Source: Auanema rhodensis
Lineage: Eukaryota; Nematoda; Chromadorea; Rhabditida; Rhabditidae
NCBI GenBank assembly: GCA_964057225.1
Contig: OZ059897.1
Coordinates: 16,802,001-16,866,000, forward strand
Direction of reading: 5' to 3'
DNA length: 64,000 nucleotides
The notes under the pieces were generated by a model. The model was not told where the DNA came from. It worked only from the letters and a program-made list of their open reading frames with translations, and did not search any database. The translations under genes were made by a program, and so were the position numbers. The stretch's first letter is position 1, and the number at the start of each line of letters is the position of its first letter. Of this stretch, positions 62,572 through 64,000 are shown one piece after another.

Positions 62572-62928
62572 ATGGACCAGAAGCAGAGAAGATCTAGAAG
62601 ATGCTCTCTACCACTTTTACCCGCTCTTTCTTCGAGTTTTGCTTCAACTTCTCATCATGGAATTCCTGCCAACACATCCACTTTGGCACGACCAGTGCAG
62701 GTTGTTTGGAGACGACGACCGCGTTATTCTATATGTGCTGCTTCTGAAAATTTAGTAGTGCCTACTATTTCCACAAATCGAGAACATATGAAACGCAGAA
62801 GCCCTTCACGAAACCGTCGGGTCGGGCTATCCTTTGGGCATTATTCTCCACCTATATTAACAACTTCACAGTCATTCTTTCCTCCAAATGAAGAAGGCCG
62901 ACCTCGTAGCGCCATGTTGTATCAGGCG
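62572..62928 (+). CDS. Alternative first exon of the MAST-like locus
   Basis: Starts MDQKQRRSRRCSLPLLPALS and is rich in Ser, Arg and Pro (KRRSPSRNRRVGLSFGHYSP). It ends EEGRPRSAMLYQA with a GTAGGT donor in phase 0. The end resembles that of the first exon at 56842-57252 (VRRPRSAQ, also phase 0), which suggests two alternative N-termini for one gene. The phase also matches the exon ending at 61679, so both can join the same downstream exon beyond the window. The frame is open only until soon after the donor. Confidence 0.5.
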
Positions 62929-64000
62929 GTAGGTTTATTTGTTTGCTACAATTTAGAAATTAGTGGTGCCATGTTGTAATTGTAATCAATGGCATATTAA
63001 ATGTTACATTTTGACTCAGAAGTATTATTTCATAAAATTTTATTGTCGTTCTTTGCAAAAGCTATTGTAAGAACCAGTCAGAGTAAAAGTACCTGTCACA
63101 TCAAGATGTTTATTGATTGAATAATTTAGTGTGCTTGCCATAACTCTTTTTTTCTTTGTCTCAGTTACAAATTGATTCTTTTAAATCTCAATTTTTATTA
63201 TAAAGAATTAGTCTTCTGAGAACTATGATTGTGCCAGTGGATTAACTTCATTTGATGGTATTATATGCTCTCTGATCAACTCATGAAGCACTCATTTTGG
63301 CTTTACTATTCATTATTTTGTAGTATGTTGCACAGCTTTTTGTGAAAGACGTTGCATTCTAATCTTTTCAGCATTAATGTTAGGCTTCGAGGGGTGTAGT
63401 TGGCGCGTTCAGCTTGCGCGTAAAGCAAAATATGAAAAACAACCGTTCTTCATAATATCCGATTCGAAAATGAAACGTATCCTGCTACAAATATGTCTAA
63501 TTAGCATGTAATTGACGCTTAAATTTTTGAAAAGCTATACTAGTTCGATCTGGTTGAAAATTTCAATTGATAAAAAGAGATTGTGATCTCTACTTGTAGA
63601 AGTACATAGTAGTTTGACAAAGACATTTTTAGCTAACTAGGCTTTCTAGATATTGATCAAATTGTTGCATGTGCTGAGTCTAAGCCCGAGTCTATTTTGA
63701 ACTATTGCTTGCCCAAGGGCAGAAAAGAAAAGTTATTAATTTTTCTAAGTTCTTTCATCCTTTTGGTTAGCTTCAGTAGACTAATGGTCCTGCTTATAAG
63801 CTTATTTCTCTAGAGGCCCTGAATGCTATCACTCAGTTCCATAAAATTGTTATTTCTTTTATGTTTAAGTTTTTGCCTAAAAATTTAACCCCCTTATTTT
63901 AATGATAGTTTTTATGTTGTGTCCATGACTATATCATTAATGGCGAATAGGCTTAGAACATAAAACCTAAAAATGTAATTATTAAAATTTTAACCGACTT
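62929..64000 (+). other. Intron at the right edge
   Basis: 1.07 kb following the donor at 62929 with no matching exon found before the window ends. AT-rich, no recognised RNA gene or repeat. Confidence 0.4.

Noticed and set aside
1-64000. CRISPR arrays, bacterial insertion sequences, operators
   Set aside because: The DNA is clearly nuclear nematode sequence with spliced genes; no regular spaced repeats were seen.

Overview
The window is nuclear DNA of a nematode. It is AT-rich. Its genes are broken into many short exons by introns of about 40-60 nt with GTAAGT-like donors and TTTCAG/TTTTAG acceptors. Several start codons lie within a few bases of an acceptor-like TTTCAG/TTNTAG, as expected for spliced-leader trans-splicing. 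The proteins (RPL-37, CPNA-1-like, EFL-3-like, an NPAX-type paired protein) look rhabditid. Most genes were rebuilt by joining exons through matching splice phases. Names come from remembered family features, not from a database search.

Left third, all on the minus strand (1-27.9 kb). In window order: the 5' part of biotin-protein ligase/holocarboxylase synthetase (1-6018, running off the left edge); the SSU-processome protein WDR3/Utp12 (6884-10902); glycogen branching enzyme (11073-13850); a CPNA-1-like membrane-anchored copine-domain protein (15574-19795); an atypical E2F7/8-type factor, EFL-3-like, with two DNA-binding domains (23340-25960); and ribosomal protein L37 (27468-27877). The branching enzyme and WDR3 are only 170 bp apart, with a poly(A) signal and a trans-splice-like acceptor between them, so they probably form an operon.

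Middle, plus strand (28.8-46.2 kb). A cathepsin L-like cysteine protease with an acidic then basic C-terminal tail; an HspBP1/Fes1-like Hsp70 nucleotide-exchange factor; a short paired-domain (PAI-only, NPAX-like) gene with a 3 kb intron; a 6.3 kb stretch holding a decayed minus-strand retroelement (BEL/Pao-like, tentative); and an amino-acid permease of the AAAP (SLC32/36/38) superfamily.

Right part (46.2-64 kb). A 4.6 kb AT-rich stretch without recognised genes; a 65-aa secreted peptide precursor with a Cys-x6-Cys ring between dibasic sites; a divergent pair formed by the nuclear-envelope phosphatase CNEP-1/CTDNEP1 (minus) and a C3orf33 homologue (plus); then a long plus-strand locus of serine/proline/arginine-rich exons. 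One of these exons resembles the N-terminal region of MAST kinases (KIN-4). The locus appears to have two promoters, an alternative terminal exon, and a kinase domain that would lie beyond the right edge.

No complete novel multi-gene system was found. The best leads are the Cys-ring peptide precursor, the protease tail controlled by one small intron, the E2F-site clusters around the E2F gene, and the alternative-promoter structure of the MAST-like locus.
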